Positions 55,167 through 64,000 of a stretch of DNA of 64,000 nucleotides are shown here, in pieces (position 1 is the stretch's first letter; every line of letters starts with the position of its first letter). Position numbers and translations under genes: made by a program. The stretch comes from an uncultured Sulfuricurvum sp. Lineage in GTDB: Bacteria > Campylobacterota > Campylobacteria > Campylobacterales > Sulfurimonadaceae. The notes beneath the pieces are model-generated. The model saw only the letters and a list, made by a program, of their open reading frames with translations, was not told the DNA's origin and searched no databases. Where the stretch lies: positions 1 through 64,000 of the forward strand of contig CAIMUF010000055.1 in NCBI GenBank assembly GCA_903844635.1. The letters are read 5' to 3'.

Positions 55167-55925
55167 TTATTTTTTAACAGGCAAGCCATAACCGCTTGCT
55201 TTTAAGATTTGGAGTGCTTTAGCCGATGACATAAAACGGATAAATTTTTTGGCACCAATTTGATTCTCAGGTGAACCGTTTTTGAGCCCTACCATCGCCT
55301 GATCGATTGTGTTGTACGATTTTGGATCGACTTCGATCCATTTACCGACGTTTTTCATCTCAGGGCTAAGGACGATTGATTTCGCCATAAAGCCGACATC
55401 GACCGCTTTTGTGGTGACATAGGCGCCTACTTGGGAGATTGATTCTGCAATAATCAGTTTGCCTTCAATGGCATTGCCCACTTTGTAAAACTTCATCGCG
55501 TTCATTGCTTCGATACCATATGGTGCTGTTTTAGGATTAGCAACGGCGATTTTTTTAACCGATGGATCCGCTACAATAGCTACCCCTTTGGATAAATCAA
55601 CTCCCGTATCACTCCAAAGGATAAGTGTTCCAAACGCATACACTTGAGAAGGTGTAGTTGTAAATCCACCATTGGCAAGTTTCGCTGGAAACTCAACATC
55701 TGCTGATAAAAACGCATCATACGGCGCACCACTCATGATTTGCTGTGTTAGTTTTCCAGAAGCTCCCGTAATGATTTTTACATCGATTCCTGATTCTTTG
55801 GTAAATGCTTGTGCGATGTCAGTGACCGCATATTTCATATTGGCCGCAGCGGCAACTGTAATGGTTTGCGCTGCAAGTGCTGAGGCAAACGCGAGAGAGG
55901 TAAGTAAGAGGTTAAATGGTTTCAT
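55167..55925 (-). CDS. modA: periplasmic molybdate-binding protein
   Basis: 252 residues from the ATG at 55925, which has AAGGAACC upstream and directly starts a signal peptide (LLLTSLAFASALAAQT); a longer reading from 55994 overlaps the di-Mop gene. ModA motifs: ITVAAAANMKYAVTDIAQAF, IITGASGKLTQQIMSGAPYD, DAFLSADVEFPAKL and NPKTAPYGIEAM. Binds molybdate/tungstate for the ModBC proteins encoded at 39308-40854, an unusual separation of the transporter genes. Confidence 0.94.
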   Translation of the reverse strand: MKPFNLLLTSLAFASALAAQTITVAAAANMKYAVTDIAQAFTKESGIDVKIITGASGKLTQQIMSGAPYDAFLSADVEFPAKLANGGFTTTPSQVYAFGTLILWSDTGVDLSKGVAIVADPSVKKIAVANPKTAPYGIEAMNAMKFYKVGNAIEGKLIIAESISQVGAYVTTKAVDVGFMAKSIVLSPEMKNVGKWIEVDPKSYNTIDQAMVGLKNGSPENQIGAKKFIRFMSSAKALQILKASGYGLPVKK

Positions 55926-55941
55926 GATAGGTTCCTTAATT

Positions 55942-56358
55942 TTATAACATACCGATAATGACACTGGAGGCTTTGAAGATTGCATAGACTTCATCGCCTT
56001 TTTTCATCATCAGTTCTTCACACGATTCATTGGTAATAATCGAGGTTAGGGTTGTGTTGCCGATAGTCATTTTAATCTCAGCATTGACCGCACCTTTAAT
56101 CACTTCTGAGACTGTTGCACACAAAACATTGCGAGCGCTGATACGCAATGGTTTGTTTTTCGCCAAAATAATAGAGCTCGATTTGATAAGCGCATAGGCA
56201 CTGCACCCGATCGTGATTTCTAGGTTTTTAACCGACTCATTGGTAATGGTAGCAACGATTTTTTCATCGCCAAGTGACAAGATAAGTTCAGAATTTACTG
56301 CACCGGTAATAACTGAATCAACTGTTCCATAAAGAGTATTGCGAGCAGAGGTTAACAT
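55942..56358 (-). CDS. mop: di-Mop molybdate-binding protein (molbindin)
   Basis: 138 residues made of two Mop repeats, each beginning with SARN: SARNTLYGTVDSVITGAVNS and ISARNVLCATVSEVIKGAVN, each ending in a YA-I-K-SS segment. Molbindins store or buffer molybdate in the cytoplasm. Start has AAAGGA and lies 8 bases from a ModE-like operator, with a second one further upstream. First gene of mop-modA-porin. Confidence 0.9.
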   Translation of the reverse strand: MLTSARNTLYGTVDSVITGAVNSELILSLGDEKIVATITNESVKNLEITIGCSAYALIKSSSIILAKNKPLRISARNVLCATVSEVIKGAVNAEIKMTIGNTTLTSIITNESCEELMMKKGDEVYAIFKASSVIIGML

Positions 56359-56366
56359 GAGATTTC

Positions 56367-56390
56367 CTTTATATATATTTTGATATAACG
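56367..56390 (-). promoter_or_regulatory. ModE-like operator proximal to mop-modA
   Basis: Minus strand CGTTATAT-N8-ATATAAAG, 9-32 bp before the mop start. Contains the shared plus-strand 12-mer TTTGATATAACG. Confidence 0.78.
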
Positions 56391-56442
56391 ATAATTACAA
56401 ACACAACAATGCAAAAAGCATTCATTTAAAATGCGACAATTA

Positions 56443-56466
56443 CGTTATGTTTTGTAAGATACAACG
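56443..56466. promoter_or_regulatory. ModE-like operator distal to mop-modA, most symmetric copy
   Basis: CGTTATGT-N8-ATACAACG; both half-sites are close to the ModE consensus. It lies 76 bp from the proximal site, about seven helical turns, so cooperative binding is possible. Between modE (3' end) and mop. Confidence 0.75.
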
Positions 56467-56563
56467 TATTATAGAAAAAAATGTCTTAATTTTTGTTATT
56501 TGTCATACTCTTGAAATTTGGCATCAAATTGAATTTCCATTATCACGGCTATGATGGAATTTT

Positions 56564-57340
56564 TTACAGCCCGATAATTATATGTAACGGTGAAATAATC
56601 GCGTAAGCGGTCATACCTACTTTTAACTTTTGTAGTGCATCTTGTTTTTCGAGGGCGATGAGGAGTGTGCTTCCATCTAGGCGCAGGCCAATTTCGATAT
56701 TATCCCCTGAGCTTTCTAATGTTTCCACAGTGCCTGAGAGGATATTATCAGTGGTGTCGGAAGAAGGTGGTGTTGAGACGATATTAATATCGCTCGATTT
56801 GATAATCGCATAGGTGTCACATCCAGTTGTTAATCCCATATTCTCAACCGATTTGGCGGTGATGATAGAGCGGAGGATGTCTGAACCGCTAAGGGCAAGG
56901 GTGAGGGTGGAATGCAGACCGTTTGTTTCGATGGTTTGTAACGTTGAGGGGATCTGATTGCGTGCACTGGTGGTAAGAAATGTACGGCTGAGGATTCGGG
57001 CAAGGCGTTCAGGATCATTTCCAGCTTCAGAGAAACGGTCGATGAACTGACGGTGAAGTTCGTTAAATCGATGAAATGTAGCGATTAGTTCACGGGCATA
57101 GGGAGTGAGCTTTGTTCCTCCACCTCCCTTGCCACCTGTGAGGCGATCGATCAACGGTTGGTCGGCTAAGAGATTCATCCCGTTGATTCGCTCCCATGCC
57201 GCTTTGTAGCTCATTTTCATTTCTTTGGCAGCAGCGTTGATGGAACCGGTTTGATCGATTCGCTCCAACAGTTCTATCCGCCCTGCACCTAAAAAGCTTT
57301 GACCCTCTTTTGTGAGCCAAAAACGTCCGTCAATCTTCAT
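56564..57340 (-). CDS. modE: molybdate-responsive transcriptional regulator ModE
   Basis: 258 residues. The N-terminal winged helix (GAGRIELLERIDQTGSINAA, AAKEMKMSYKAAWERINGMN, GGKGGGGTKLTPYA) is the ModE DNA-binding domain. Two C-terminal Mop domains follow (SARNQIPSTLQTIETNGLHS; ILSGTVETLESSGDNIEIGL), which bind molybdate in a dimer. E. coli ModE binds CGnTATAT/ATATAnCG-type operators as a repressor of modABC and an activator elsewhere; five such sites occur in this window. No site was seen upstream of modE itself. Confidence 0.93.
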   Translation of the reverse strand: MKIDGRFWLTKEGQSFLGAGRIELLERIDQTGSINAAAKEMKMSYKAAWERINGMNLLADQPLIDRLTGGKGGGGTKLTPYARELIATFHRFNELHRQFIDRFSEAGNDPERLARILSRTFLTTSARNQIPSTLQTIETNGLHSTLTLALSGSDILRSIITAKSVENMGLTTGCDTYAIIKSSDINIVSTPPSSDTTDNILSGTVETLESSGDNIEIGLRLDGSTLLIALEKQDALQKLKVGMTAYAIISPLHIIIGL

Positions 57341-57346
57341 TGTTGT

Positions 57347-57880
57347 TTAGTCTTCTTCGATGCTGTCAGTGTTATCAGTACTTTCTTTTTCTTCAAAATT
57401 GAGTAATTTTTTAGTTGTATTAACAGGACAGAAAAAAATAATTTCAAAGAAAGGATTCATAAGTGTCGTTTCTGAATCCGGCATATCAAACGCTTTAATT
57501 TCGAACCCTTTTCCATCTGCTTCAGTATTCATAATCACCGTAAAGCTCAATGTTCCCAGTGCCCGAAGCATATTGGTGACATCTTTGTAAGTTCTGTGCT
57601 CTTTTGGAGCCATAAGATTTTGATTCTCTTCACTTCGGTTCTTCATTTGGATACTGAGAAGTGTAAGATTGTCGCGGTGGATGCTTTTATTCCATTTGAT
57701 AATACCTTTTGGAAATCGCAGGAGAGATGTTTTTGAAAGTAGCGGATTAGGAGTTGTTTTTTTGATGGTTTCTATAAGTTTTAAAAAAGAGTTTTTTCCG
57801 CCGACCGCTGCAGCATAAGCTAATAGTTGATCGTGAAGAAGGATTTTTTCATCATTGTTGATTTGATTGAAACGGCACAT
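57347..57880 (-). CDS. conserved-looking protein of unknown function
   Basis: 177 residues, no signal peptide or membrane helix. A helical start (EKILLHDQLLAYAAAVGGKN), a central basic section and an acidic tail (EEKESTDNTDSIEED). No motif I can name. It ends 6 bases before modE on the same strand, so may be cotranscribed with it, and follows aroE by 37 bases. Confidence 0.6.
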   Translation of the reverse strand: MCRFNQINNDEKILLHDQLLAYAAAVGGKNSFLKLIETIKKTTPNPLLSKTSLLRFPKGIIKWNKSIHRDNLTLLSIQMKNRSEENQNLMAPKEHRTYKDVTNMLRALGTLSFTVIMNTEADGKGFEIKAFDMPDSETTLMNPFFEIIFFCPVNTTKKLLNFEEKESTDNTDSIEED

Positions 57881-57917
57881 TGTGAGCCTTTTGATTAAGA
57901 TGCGTTATTATAACGCG

Positions 57918-58709
57918 TTAATACAAAAAGCTTCGTTTCATGATAGGTCGAATCTGCTGGGCTGAAACAGTACTCTTTAAAAAAAGAGAATTCGCAATCA
58001 CCCCTTGTTCCAACAACATATCAGAGCCATCTTTATAGGGGAGCTTTGCTTTTTTAACTTCGGCTAAAAAGGGAGTTTCTTTACCGTAAATTACGTCAAT
58101 AGAGGCTTTAGACATTGCTAGTAATGCAGTTAGAAGGTCTGTTGGTATGGGTAATTCGTTGTCGGTAAGTCCTGCAGAGGTTGTATTGATAATAAGATCA
58201 AATGAACGGGGTGTGAATGTCTCCCAATCGTAGGCTTCAAAACCTTTTTCTTTAAAATACTCCAGCCGTCCTGAGGAGCGATTAAGGATGGTAGGGGAGA
58301 TTGCGTGGTGCTGTAGTGCAATGGCAAGTGCTTTTGCTGTCCCTCCCGCTCCGATAATCAATGCGGTAGAGAGTTGTCCAAAGGATTGGATCGCTGCAAT
58401 AAAACCATCGGCATCGGTGTTGTAACCAATCAGTCGATCATTTTCTAGGATAAGAGTATTAACCGTACCGATTTCTTGGGCAATACCACGAACTTCATCG
58501 CATTGGGTGTATGCAGTTTCTTTGTGGGGGACGGTAACATTCGCTCCACTGAGAGCCTTAGCAAAAAAAACATCACGCAGTTTTGCGCCATCACTCAGCT
58601 GGGTGCGGGTATAGCAAGCATCTATTTCTAGTGCTTTAAAAACCGTGTTGTGCATAAGCGGTGAACGGGAATGAGCTACCGGATCACCAAAGATAGTAAA
58701 AATATTCAT
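57918..58709 (-). CDS. aroE: shikimate dehydrogenase
   Basis: 263 residues from the ATG at 58709, which overlaps the trpE stop as TGATG; the GTG one codon earlier is an alternative. Reduces 3-dehydroshikimate with NADPH. Motifs: FGDPVAHSRSPLMHN, ANVTVPHKE with the catalytic lysine, NTDADGF, LIIGAGGTAKA (Rossmann) and DVIYGKETPFL. Part of the conserved campylobacterial block with SPOR, DUF1882, glyA and lysS. Confidence 0.95.
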   Translation of the reverse strand: MNIFTIFGDPVAHSRSPLMHNTVFKALEIDACYTRTQLSDGAKLRDVFFAKALSGANVTVPHKETAYTQCDEVRGIAQEIGTVNTLILENDRLIGYNTDADGFIAAIQSFGQLSTALIIGAGGTAKALAIALQHHAISPTILNRSSGRLEYFKEKGFEAYDWETFTPRSFDLIINTTSAGLTDNELPIPTDLLTALLAMSKASIDVIYGKETPFLAEVKKAKLPYKDGSDMLLEQGVIANSLFLKSTVSAQQIRPIMKRSFLY

Positions 58710-60121
58710 CACGCAGGATCGATCAAATCTTCGAGGGTACTTGTCAGGGCACCTAGTTTATTTGTTACTTCGAGATATTCGAGTTCATGGACAGAGTCCG
58801 CAACGATACCCGCTCCTGCTTGGAGGATGATCTGGCCATCTTTGATAAGGGCGGTACGAATCGTAATAGCGCTATCCATATTGCCATCAAATCCAAAATA
58901 GCCGATAGTCCCACTGTAAAAACCTCTTTTAACCCCTTCGAGCTGTGCAATGAGCTCCATGGAACGAATTTTAGGAGCACCTGTCATGGTTCCTGCTGTA
59001 AAGGTAGCAGCTAAGAGATCGAACATGTCTTTATCGTCACGAAGTGTCGCATGCACATCGGATACGATGTGCATTACATGAGAATAACGCTCCACGTGCA
59101 TCATCTCTTCAACTCGTACCGTTCCTGTCGCGGCAACGCGTCCGACATCATTTCGCCCCAAATCAATGAGCATCAAATGTTCTGCCAACTCTTTAGGATC
59201 CGATAGCAGTTCTTCTTCGAGTTGAGTATCACGCTGCTTGCTTCCGCCGCGTTTACGTGTCCCTGCAATAGGACGCAACAATATGTCTCCCTCATTCAAA
59301 CGTACCATAACCTCAGGAGAACTTCCAACAATGCTAAAATCACCGTACTCCATCAAATACATATAGGGAGAAGGGTTTTTAATCCGTAAAACACGGTAAA
59401 AGCTGTAGGGATCAACGGTGGCATTACGGATATAACGATTGGTCATTAAAATTTGGAAAACATCACCGCTTTGAATCATCTCTTTTGAGGCATCAATCAT
59501 TTCAAAAAAGTGTGATTTCGTGTGGATAAAATCCCCGCCAAGATCATTTTTTATAGGTACGAGCGGTGTATAGTGATAGAGTGATTTTAGGGTACGCTCA
59601 AGAGTTAAAAATTGATCTTGATACTCTGATAAGGCACTGATAAGGGTAATAGTAGAGTATTTATGAGAGACAACCGCCACCAACTTTGGTAAAATTAAAT
59701 CCATATCAGGAATATGAGTCTGATCTTCAAGAGTAGACATGGATTCTTTGAGAGTAGGTTCAAAAACTTGAACCATATCGTAGCCGATATAACCGATAAA
59801 TCCATCAATGTAGCCAATGTCAAGTTCTTTGGCTTTTGAACGATAAAATCCACAGTCAATGGCACTGTAATAACGTTTTAAAAATTCAAAAGGAGATTCA
59901 GTAGAGGTTATGATTTCGTTTTTGGAGTTAGTGTAGTGAGTTTGTCCGTCACTATAGCGCAGACGTTCCCGTGCACCCAGTGCGATAATCGTATAGTTGC
60001 CATTACTATTGCCTGCACTTTCGAGGAGAAAAGAAATTTCTCCTAAAAAAAGCCCCTTTAACTTTTCATAGACCGCGATAGGGGCAAATTGGTCCAGAGA
60101 AAAACGGTGAGAGTGAATCAC
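58709..60121 (-). CDS. trpE: anthranilate synthase component I
   Basis: 470 residues, chorismate-utilising enzyme forming anthranilate with ammonia from a TrpG partner not found here. LLESAGN near residue 33-39 is the tryptophan feedback site. Catalytic motifs: GSSPEVMVRL, RPIAGTRKRGGSKQRD, IDLGRNDVGRV and TFTAGTMTGAPKIRSMELI. The feedback motif favours TrpE over PabB. Placed between the SPOR gene and aroE. Confidence 0.92.
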   Translation of the reverse strand: MIHSHRFSLDQFAPIAVYEKLKGLFLGEISFLLESAGNSNGNYTIIALGARERLRYSDGQTHYTNSKNEIITSTESPFEFLKRYYSAIDCGFYRSKAKELDIGYIDGFIGYIGYDMVQVFEPTLKESMSTLEDQTHIPDMDLILPKLVAVVSHKYSTITLISALSEYQDQFLTLERTLKSLYHYTPLVPIKNDLGGDFIHTKSHFFEMIDASKEMIQSGDVFQILMTNRYIRNATVDPYSFYRVLRIKNPSPYMYLMEYGDFSIVGSSPEVMVRLNEGDILLRPIAGTRKRGGSKQRDTQLEEELLSDPKELAEHLMLIDLGRNDVGRVAATGTVRVEEMMHVERYSHVMHIVSDVHATLRDDKDMFDLLAATFTAGTMTGAPKIRSMELIAQLEGVKRGFYSGTIGYFGFDGNMDSAITIRTALIKDGQIILQAGAGIVADSVHELEYLEVTNKLGALTSTLEDLIDPA

Positions 60122-60122
60122 A

Positions 60123-61022
60123 TTATCCCTTTATCTTGAACGCTTTGGCTTCGATATTTTGACGAATATTACCCATCGCATCCTGTACAGCTTTTTCCCC
60201 TTGGAATGGTCCCACTAAAATTTTGGTCGTTTCCCCTGTTTTTTGAGTAGTATATTTCATTCCACTGGCATTCAAACGATCTATTAGAACCTTACTTGGC
60301 TCTTTAGCAAATGAACCAACTTGCACAAAATAGACAGTACCTGTATTTGCAACTGCAGGTGCCGTTTTTACTTCAGCTTTTGGCTCAGATGCTTTAGGTG
60401 CTGGAGTGATTGCTTCAGAAGCTTTTACCACTGGAGTCGTTTTTGGGACTATTTTTGGTTGAACTACTTTTTTAGGTTCTTGTTTTATGGATGCTGTTTG
60501 TAACGTTTTAGCTTCAACTTTTTGAACTTTTGCAATAGTTGGCTGTGCAACTGTTTTCGAAACAACAGGTTTCGGTTCAGGAGTAGTTTTTTGAGGCGTT
60601 GGTACGGATACAGTTTTCGCAATTGGGGCAGACTGAACCGTTGTTTTTACCGGTGCAATGACAGCAGGTGCAGCTTGAACAACAGCAGGTTGATTGGATG
60701 GTACGTTTTGGAGTGACTCTTCTTTGATTTTTTGTGCTACTTCATCCAATGTCTGAGTTTTTGCACTTTCATTACCTTCTTGAATTACTTCGACAGGTTC
60801 AAATAAGGGATCATTGATGATTTCTGTTGGTGCACTTGGCTCTGGTGGCAGAATTGCTTGAGGAGCTTTTTGAACTACATCATTTTTGAGTGAGTTCATA
60901 ATGACCAATACAATGATAAGTATAAGTGTCAAGGTAGCAATAGCCAGTAACAGTTTTTTACTTCCTGAGCTTGATCCGCCTTTATTTAGAATAATGTCGT
61001 TAAGTTCGTTTTTTTCTTCCAT
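60123..61022 (-). CDS. SPOR-domain inner-membrane protein
   Basis: 299 residues: short cytoplasmic N-terminus, one membrane helix (LLLAIATLTLILIIVLVIMN, about 24-43), a long Pro/Ala/Lys/Val-rich periplasmic linker (about 60-225), and a C-terminal SPOR domain (VYFVQVGSFAKEPSKVLIDR ... TKILVGPFQGEKAVQDAM). SPOR domains bind denuded glycan strands at the division site. Conserved neighbour of DUF1882 and glyA in Campylobacter. Confidence 0.88.
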   Translation of the reverse strand: MEEKNELNDIILNKGGSSSGSKKLLLAIATLTLILIIVLVIMNSLKNDVVQKAPQAILPPEPSAPTEIINDPLFEPVEVIQEGNESAKTQTLDEVAQKIKEESLQNVPSNQPAVVQAAPAVIAPVKTTVQSAPIAKTVSVPTPQKTTPEPKPVVSKTVAQPTIAKVQKVEAKTLQTASIKQEPKKVVQPKIVPKTTPVVKASEAITPAPKASEPKAEVKTAPAVANTGTVYFVQVGSFAKEPSKVLIDRLNASGMKYTTQKTGETTKILVGPFQGEKAVQDAMGNIRQNIEAKAFKIKG

Positions 61023-61031
61023 TTTAGTCTC

Positions 61032-61574
61032 CTATAGGTGTTTCGACCACGAAGCGCCACGCTCTTTTGAGTAGACTTCGTAAGGCAGGTTGAGAATGTT
61101 GTACTCAGGTGGTAAATCATCCGCAGGGAACATTCGCCACTGTTTTGGCTGTTTGGCAGCAAGTTTTAATGAAAGCATCTTACCCAATTGAATCGCTTCT
61201 TGCAATGTTGTATGCCCTTTATGAATATACACATGCAAATGTCCAGGTGTTTTTGTTTCAAAAGCGGTAAAATTAATAAATCCTTCTTCTCGAAGCAATA
61301 ATTGTGCCTTATGATAGAAGCGCTGAGTATCCGTACCGTTATAATCAATAACAATATTTTCTACTTTGCCAAACTGATTGATAAGAGAATGAGCAATAGT
61401 AATTTGTTTTTTATGATGTTGGTCAATGAGTGCTTGAGTTATTGGTTTAGCTACTTTTTCATATTTATTATAAAAAGTACGCCCTTTAAACTCAACTTTA
61501 TCGACCATGGCATCGTGTTTAAGCCAATAATGATCTGAGACCATTTTGATAAGTTTCATATCCATTGATGTCAT
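61032..61574 (-). CDS. DUF1882 family protein
   Basis: 180 residues, a campylobacterial family (homologous to the gene next to glyA in Campylobacter and Helicobacter). Recognisable segments: VSDHYWLKHDAMVDKVEFKG, PGHLHVYIHKGHTTLQEAIQ, and FPADDLPPEYNILNLPYEVY. No function is established. The HVYIHKGHTTL segment with nearby acidic residues suggests a nucleotide- or metal-handling site but this is a guess. Confidence 0.85.
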   Translation of the reverse strand: MTSMDMKLIKMVSDHYWLKHDAMVDKVEFKGRTFYNKYEKVAKPITQALIDQHHKKQITIAHSLINQFGKVENIVIDYNGTDTQRFYHKAQLLLREEGFINFTAFETKTPGHLHVYIHKGHTTLQEAIQLGKMLSLKLAAKQPKQWRMFPADDLPPEYNILNLPYEVYSKERGASWSKHL

Positions 61575-61630
61575 AATTCAAACTCCTTGTATCGCATCTC
61601 TATTTTTACTCCATATAGGAGCAAGGGTTT

Positions 61631-62878
61631 TTAATACGTAGATTGTGTATAGATAATAAATCCGCGTGCAAGTGCTTTTAACTCTTCTTTTATTGCTGCT
61701 TGCGCAGTTACATTTTCAATATCATCCAAAACATCGGCAATTTTATTCGCGATGATTTCAAATTCTTTTTCTTTCATTCCACGTGATGTAAGGGCAGGGC
61801 TTCCGATACGGATACCTGATGTGACAAATGGTGAACGGGTTTCTCCCGGCACAGTATTTTTATTGACGGTAATTCCTGCACGTCCAAGAGCTGCATCGGC
61901 TTCTTTACCGCTAAATGATTTGTTTAAGAAAGAGACTAAAACGAGATGATTATCTGTTCCACCGCTGACAATGTCATATCCGCGTTTGATTAAAACATCG
62001 GCTAGAACTGCTGCATTAACTTTGACTTGTTTGGCATAAACTTTCCATTCAGGCGAGAGATTGTATTTAAAGCCGACTGCTTTCGCTGCGATAACATGAA
62101 CCAATGGTCCACCTTGCAGAGCAGGAAAAATTGCCGAATTTATTTTTTTAGCAATTTCTTCATCATTGGTCATAATCATACCGCCGCGAGGACCTGCAAG
62201 AGTTTTATGAGTAGTCGTGGTCACAATGTGCGCATGAGGGAATGGGCTTGGGTGTTCACCTGCACACACGAGACCTGCAATGTGAGCGATGTCGGCAAAT
62301 AAAATTGCGCCAACTGCATCAGCGATCTCACGAAACTTAGCAAAATCGATTTCACGTGCATACGCTGAAGCACCACAAACGATAATTTTTGGCTGAACAA
62401 TTTTAGCAATGTCTAAAACACGCTCATAATTAATTCTACCATCGAGTTCTACACCGTATGAAAAACTGTGATAGTTTTTACCGGAAAAACTAACCTTTGA
62501 TCCATGGGTCAAATGCCCGCCGTGGCTGAGATCCATACCCAGTAATTTATCTCCTGCTTGCAATAATGCAGCATACACCGCACCATTGGCAGACGAACCA
62601 GAGTGAGGTTGAACATTTGCAAAATTACATCCAAAAAGCTCACAAGCACGGTCAATTGCCAGTTGCTCAACACCATCCGCATATTCGCATCCGCCATAAT
62701 AACGTTTAGCAGGATAACCTTCTGCATATTTGTTTGTAAATACACTTCCCATAGCTTCCATAACTGCTGGAAGGGTAAAGTTCTCAGAGGCAATCATCTC
62801 TAAATGGTCAGTTTGACGTTCAAGCTCTTGCTCACATAGGGTGAAAATTTCGTTGTCGTATTCTTTAAGAAAGCTCAT
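61631..62878 (-). CDS. glyA: serine hydroxymethyltransferase
   Basis: 415 residues, PLP enzyme interconverting serine and glycine with tetrahydrofolate. Motifs: [54 protein letters not shown], and [14 protein letters not shown] with the PLP lysine. The start overlaps the lysS stop by 14 bases. Confidence 0.97.
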   Translation of the reverse strand: MSFLKEYDNEIFTLCEQELERQTDHLEMIASENFTLPAVMEAMGSVFTNKYAEGYPAKRYYGGCEYADGVEQLAIDRACELFGCNFANVQPHSGSSANGAVYAALLQAGDKLLGMDLSHGGHLTHGSKVSFSGKNYHSFSYGVELDGRINYERVLDIAKIVQPKIIVCGASAYAREIDFAKFREIADAVGAILFADIAHIAGLVCAGEHPSPFPHAHIVTTTTHKTLAGPRGGMIMTNDEEIAKKINSAIFPALQGGPLVHVIAAKAVGFKYNLSPEWKVYAKQVKVNAAVLADVLIKRGYDIVSGGTDNHLVLVSFLNKSFSGKEADAALGRAGITVNKNTVPGETRSPFVTSGIRIGSPALTSRGMKEKEFEIIANKIADVLDDIENVTAQAAIKEELKALARGFIIYTQSTY

Positions 62879-64000
62879 TGGGTTCTCCGTTGTTAAGATT
62901 GTTATTTTGGGGTTTCATAGCCGGGAAGAGTAACACATCCCGGATTGAGTGTTGATTGGTCAGCATCATGACAAGGCGATCAATTCCGATTCCCTGACCT
63001 GCTGTTGGTGCCATTCCATAGGATAGGGCAGTGACGAAATCTTCATCCATCTCGTGGGCTTCATCATCACCACACTCTTTAGCTGCCATTTGGCCGTTAA
63101 AACGTTCTAGCTGATCGATCGGATCATTAAGCTCACTAAAGGCATTGGCAATTTCACGACCTGCGATAAAGAGTTCAAAACGGTCGGTCAGTTCTGGACG
63201 CTCATCATTACGACGGGCAAGAGGTGAAATCTCGACCGGATAATGGGTAATAAACGTAGGGTTAATCAGTTTTTCTTCAACAAACTCATCAAACAATTCG
63301 CCCTGAAGCTGTCCTAGATTGAGCGTTGCTTTTGCTTCTAGTTTCTGAGAACGTAAAAACTCTAAAATAGCTTCTTTATCATTAACGATATTTTCAGGAA
63401 CGCCACCGATAACGCTCAAACTTTTGATAAGTTCGATCTCAGTAAATTGGTCGAAATCAATCTCAAAATCACCATAAGGAAGACGTTTTGGAAGATTCAA
63501 GTGATCGAATAAATATTCAAAATACTCTTTTGTGATTTCAATGAGATCTTTATAGGTTTTATATGCCCAATAAAATTCAATGGAAGTGAATTCAGGATTG
63601 TGTGTTGCATCCATCCCTTCATTACGAAAGTTACGATTAATTTCAAATACCGCTTCAAATCCGCCGACGATGAGACGCTTGAGATAAAGTTCCGGCGCAA
63701 TTCGTAAAAAGCGGTCAACACCTAATGCGTTATGATGCGTCACAAACGGTTTGGCATTCGCTCCGCCAGCGATGGGGTGCATCATTGGTGTTTCAACTTC
63801 CAAGAAACCTTTGTCTTCAAAGAAACGACGCGTTAAGCTGATAACACGTGAACGAATATGAAAGGTTTTACGCACTTCAGAATTCATAATAAGATCAAGA
63901 TAACGTTGGCGATAGCGCATCTCTTTATCCGTAATTCCGTGAAATTTTTCAGGGAGAGGCGAGATAGCTTTCGTCAGTATTTTTAAGTTATCGACATGAA
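62865..64000 (-). CDS. lysS: lysyl-tRNA synthetase, class II (3' part; continues beyond the window)
   Basis: The frame is open to the last base of the window, so the N-terminal anticodon-binding domain lies outside. Visible class II motifs: motif 1 region ([23 protein letters not shown]), motif 2 ([20 protein letters not shown]) and motif 3 ([20 protein letters not shown]). Residues before the internal Met at 63920 continue the family pattern ([20 protein letters not shown]). Confidence 0.96.
   Translation of the reverse strand, partial: HVDNLKILTKAISPLPEKFHGITDKEMRYRQRYLDLIMNSEVRKTFHIRSRVISLTRRFFEDKGFLEVETPMMHPIAGGANAKPFVTHHNALGVDRFLRIAPELYLKRLIVGGFEAVFEINRNFRNEGMDATHNPEFTSIEFYWAYKTYKDLIEITKEYFEYLFDHLNLPKRLPYGDFEIDFDQFTEIELIKSLSVIGGVPENIVNDKEAILEFLRSQKLEAKATLNLGQLQGELFDEFVEEKLINPTFITHYPVEISPLARRNDERPELTDRFELFIAGREIANAFSELNDPIDQLERFNGQMAAKECGDDEAHEMDEDFVTALSYGMAPTAGQGIGIDRLVMMLTNQHSIRDVLLFPAMKPQNNNLNNGEPNELS

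Noticed and set aside
1-64000. tRNA, rRNA and CRISPR candidates
   Set aside because: No cloverleaf-like segment with conserved TTCGA/GG arms, no rRNA signature and no regularly spaced repeat array was noticed by eye. A covariance-model scan would be needed to exclude small RNAs.

Overview
The window looks like chromosomal DNA of a free-living Campylobacterota (Epsilonproteobacteria), most like the Sulfuricurvum/Sulfurimonas group. This is inferred from gene content: a fused CcsBA cytochrome c assembly protein, a MutS7-type mismatch protein with a C-terminal HNH domain, and the campylobacterial order lysS-glyA-DUF1882-SPOR-aroE at the right end. No rRNA, tRNA, CRISPR array or complete insertion sequence was seen.

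Left part (1-13.7 kb): an AT-rich stretch with an excisionase-like helix-turn-helix gene abuts a mutS7 gene that lacks the first part of its mismatch-binding domain. A permuted ADP-forming acyl-CoA synthetase follows, then a collapsed selO pseudogene. A minus-strand operon then encodes a TolC-type channel, an adaptor, an RND pump split into two proteins, and a FapA (DUF342) protein. The efp gene is divergent from that operon.

Middle (13.8-38.8 kb): pfpI/DJ-1 and a DUF1566 protein precede a tightly overlapping five-gene operon (15.2-22.6 kb) with the parts of a synthase-dependent exopolysaccharide machine: HEAT-repeat membrane protein, processive family-2 glycosyltransferase, TPR plus glycoside-hydrolase-like protein, Tat-exported deacetylase, and TPR/beta-barrel outer-membrane protein. 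The glycosyltransferase frame carries one in-frame TAA. Housekeeping genes follow: malic enzyme, two RhlE-like helicases, DUF188, glutamate dehydrogenase, ccsBA, dnaJ, recR, a K+ channel, and a TetR regulator with a palindromic operator.

Right part (38.8-57.3 kb): a large molybdenum locus. It holds modC-modB-mop-modD-methyltransferase, two TonB-dependent receptors, a FecCD-type ABC importer with two paralogous binding proteins, tonB, a truncated globin, a luciferase-like monooxygenase, a porin, modA, a di-Mop protein and modE. Five 24-bp sites of the form CGTTATAT-N8-ATATAACG lie at these units and match the known ModE operator pattern. They suggest the TonB/FecCD genes, which would normally be called siderophore uptake, belong to a ModE regulon. 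The window ends with aroE, trpE, a SPOR protein, DUF1882, glyA and the 3' part of lysS.

Three genes in the first 18 kb are damaged in this sequence (mutS7, selO, the glycosyltransferase). Short REP-like hairpins (TCATTCCCG... and CCGTTCG...CGAACGG) sit in intergenic gaps.
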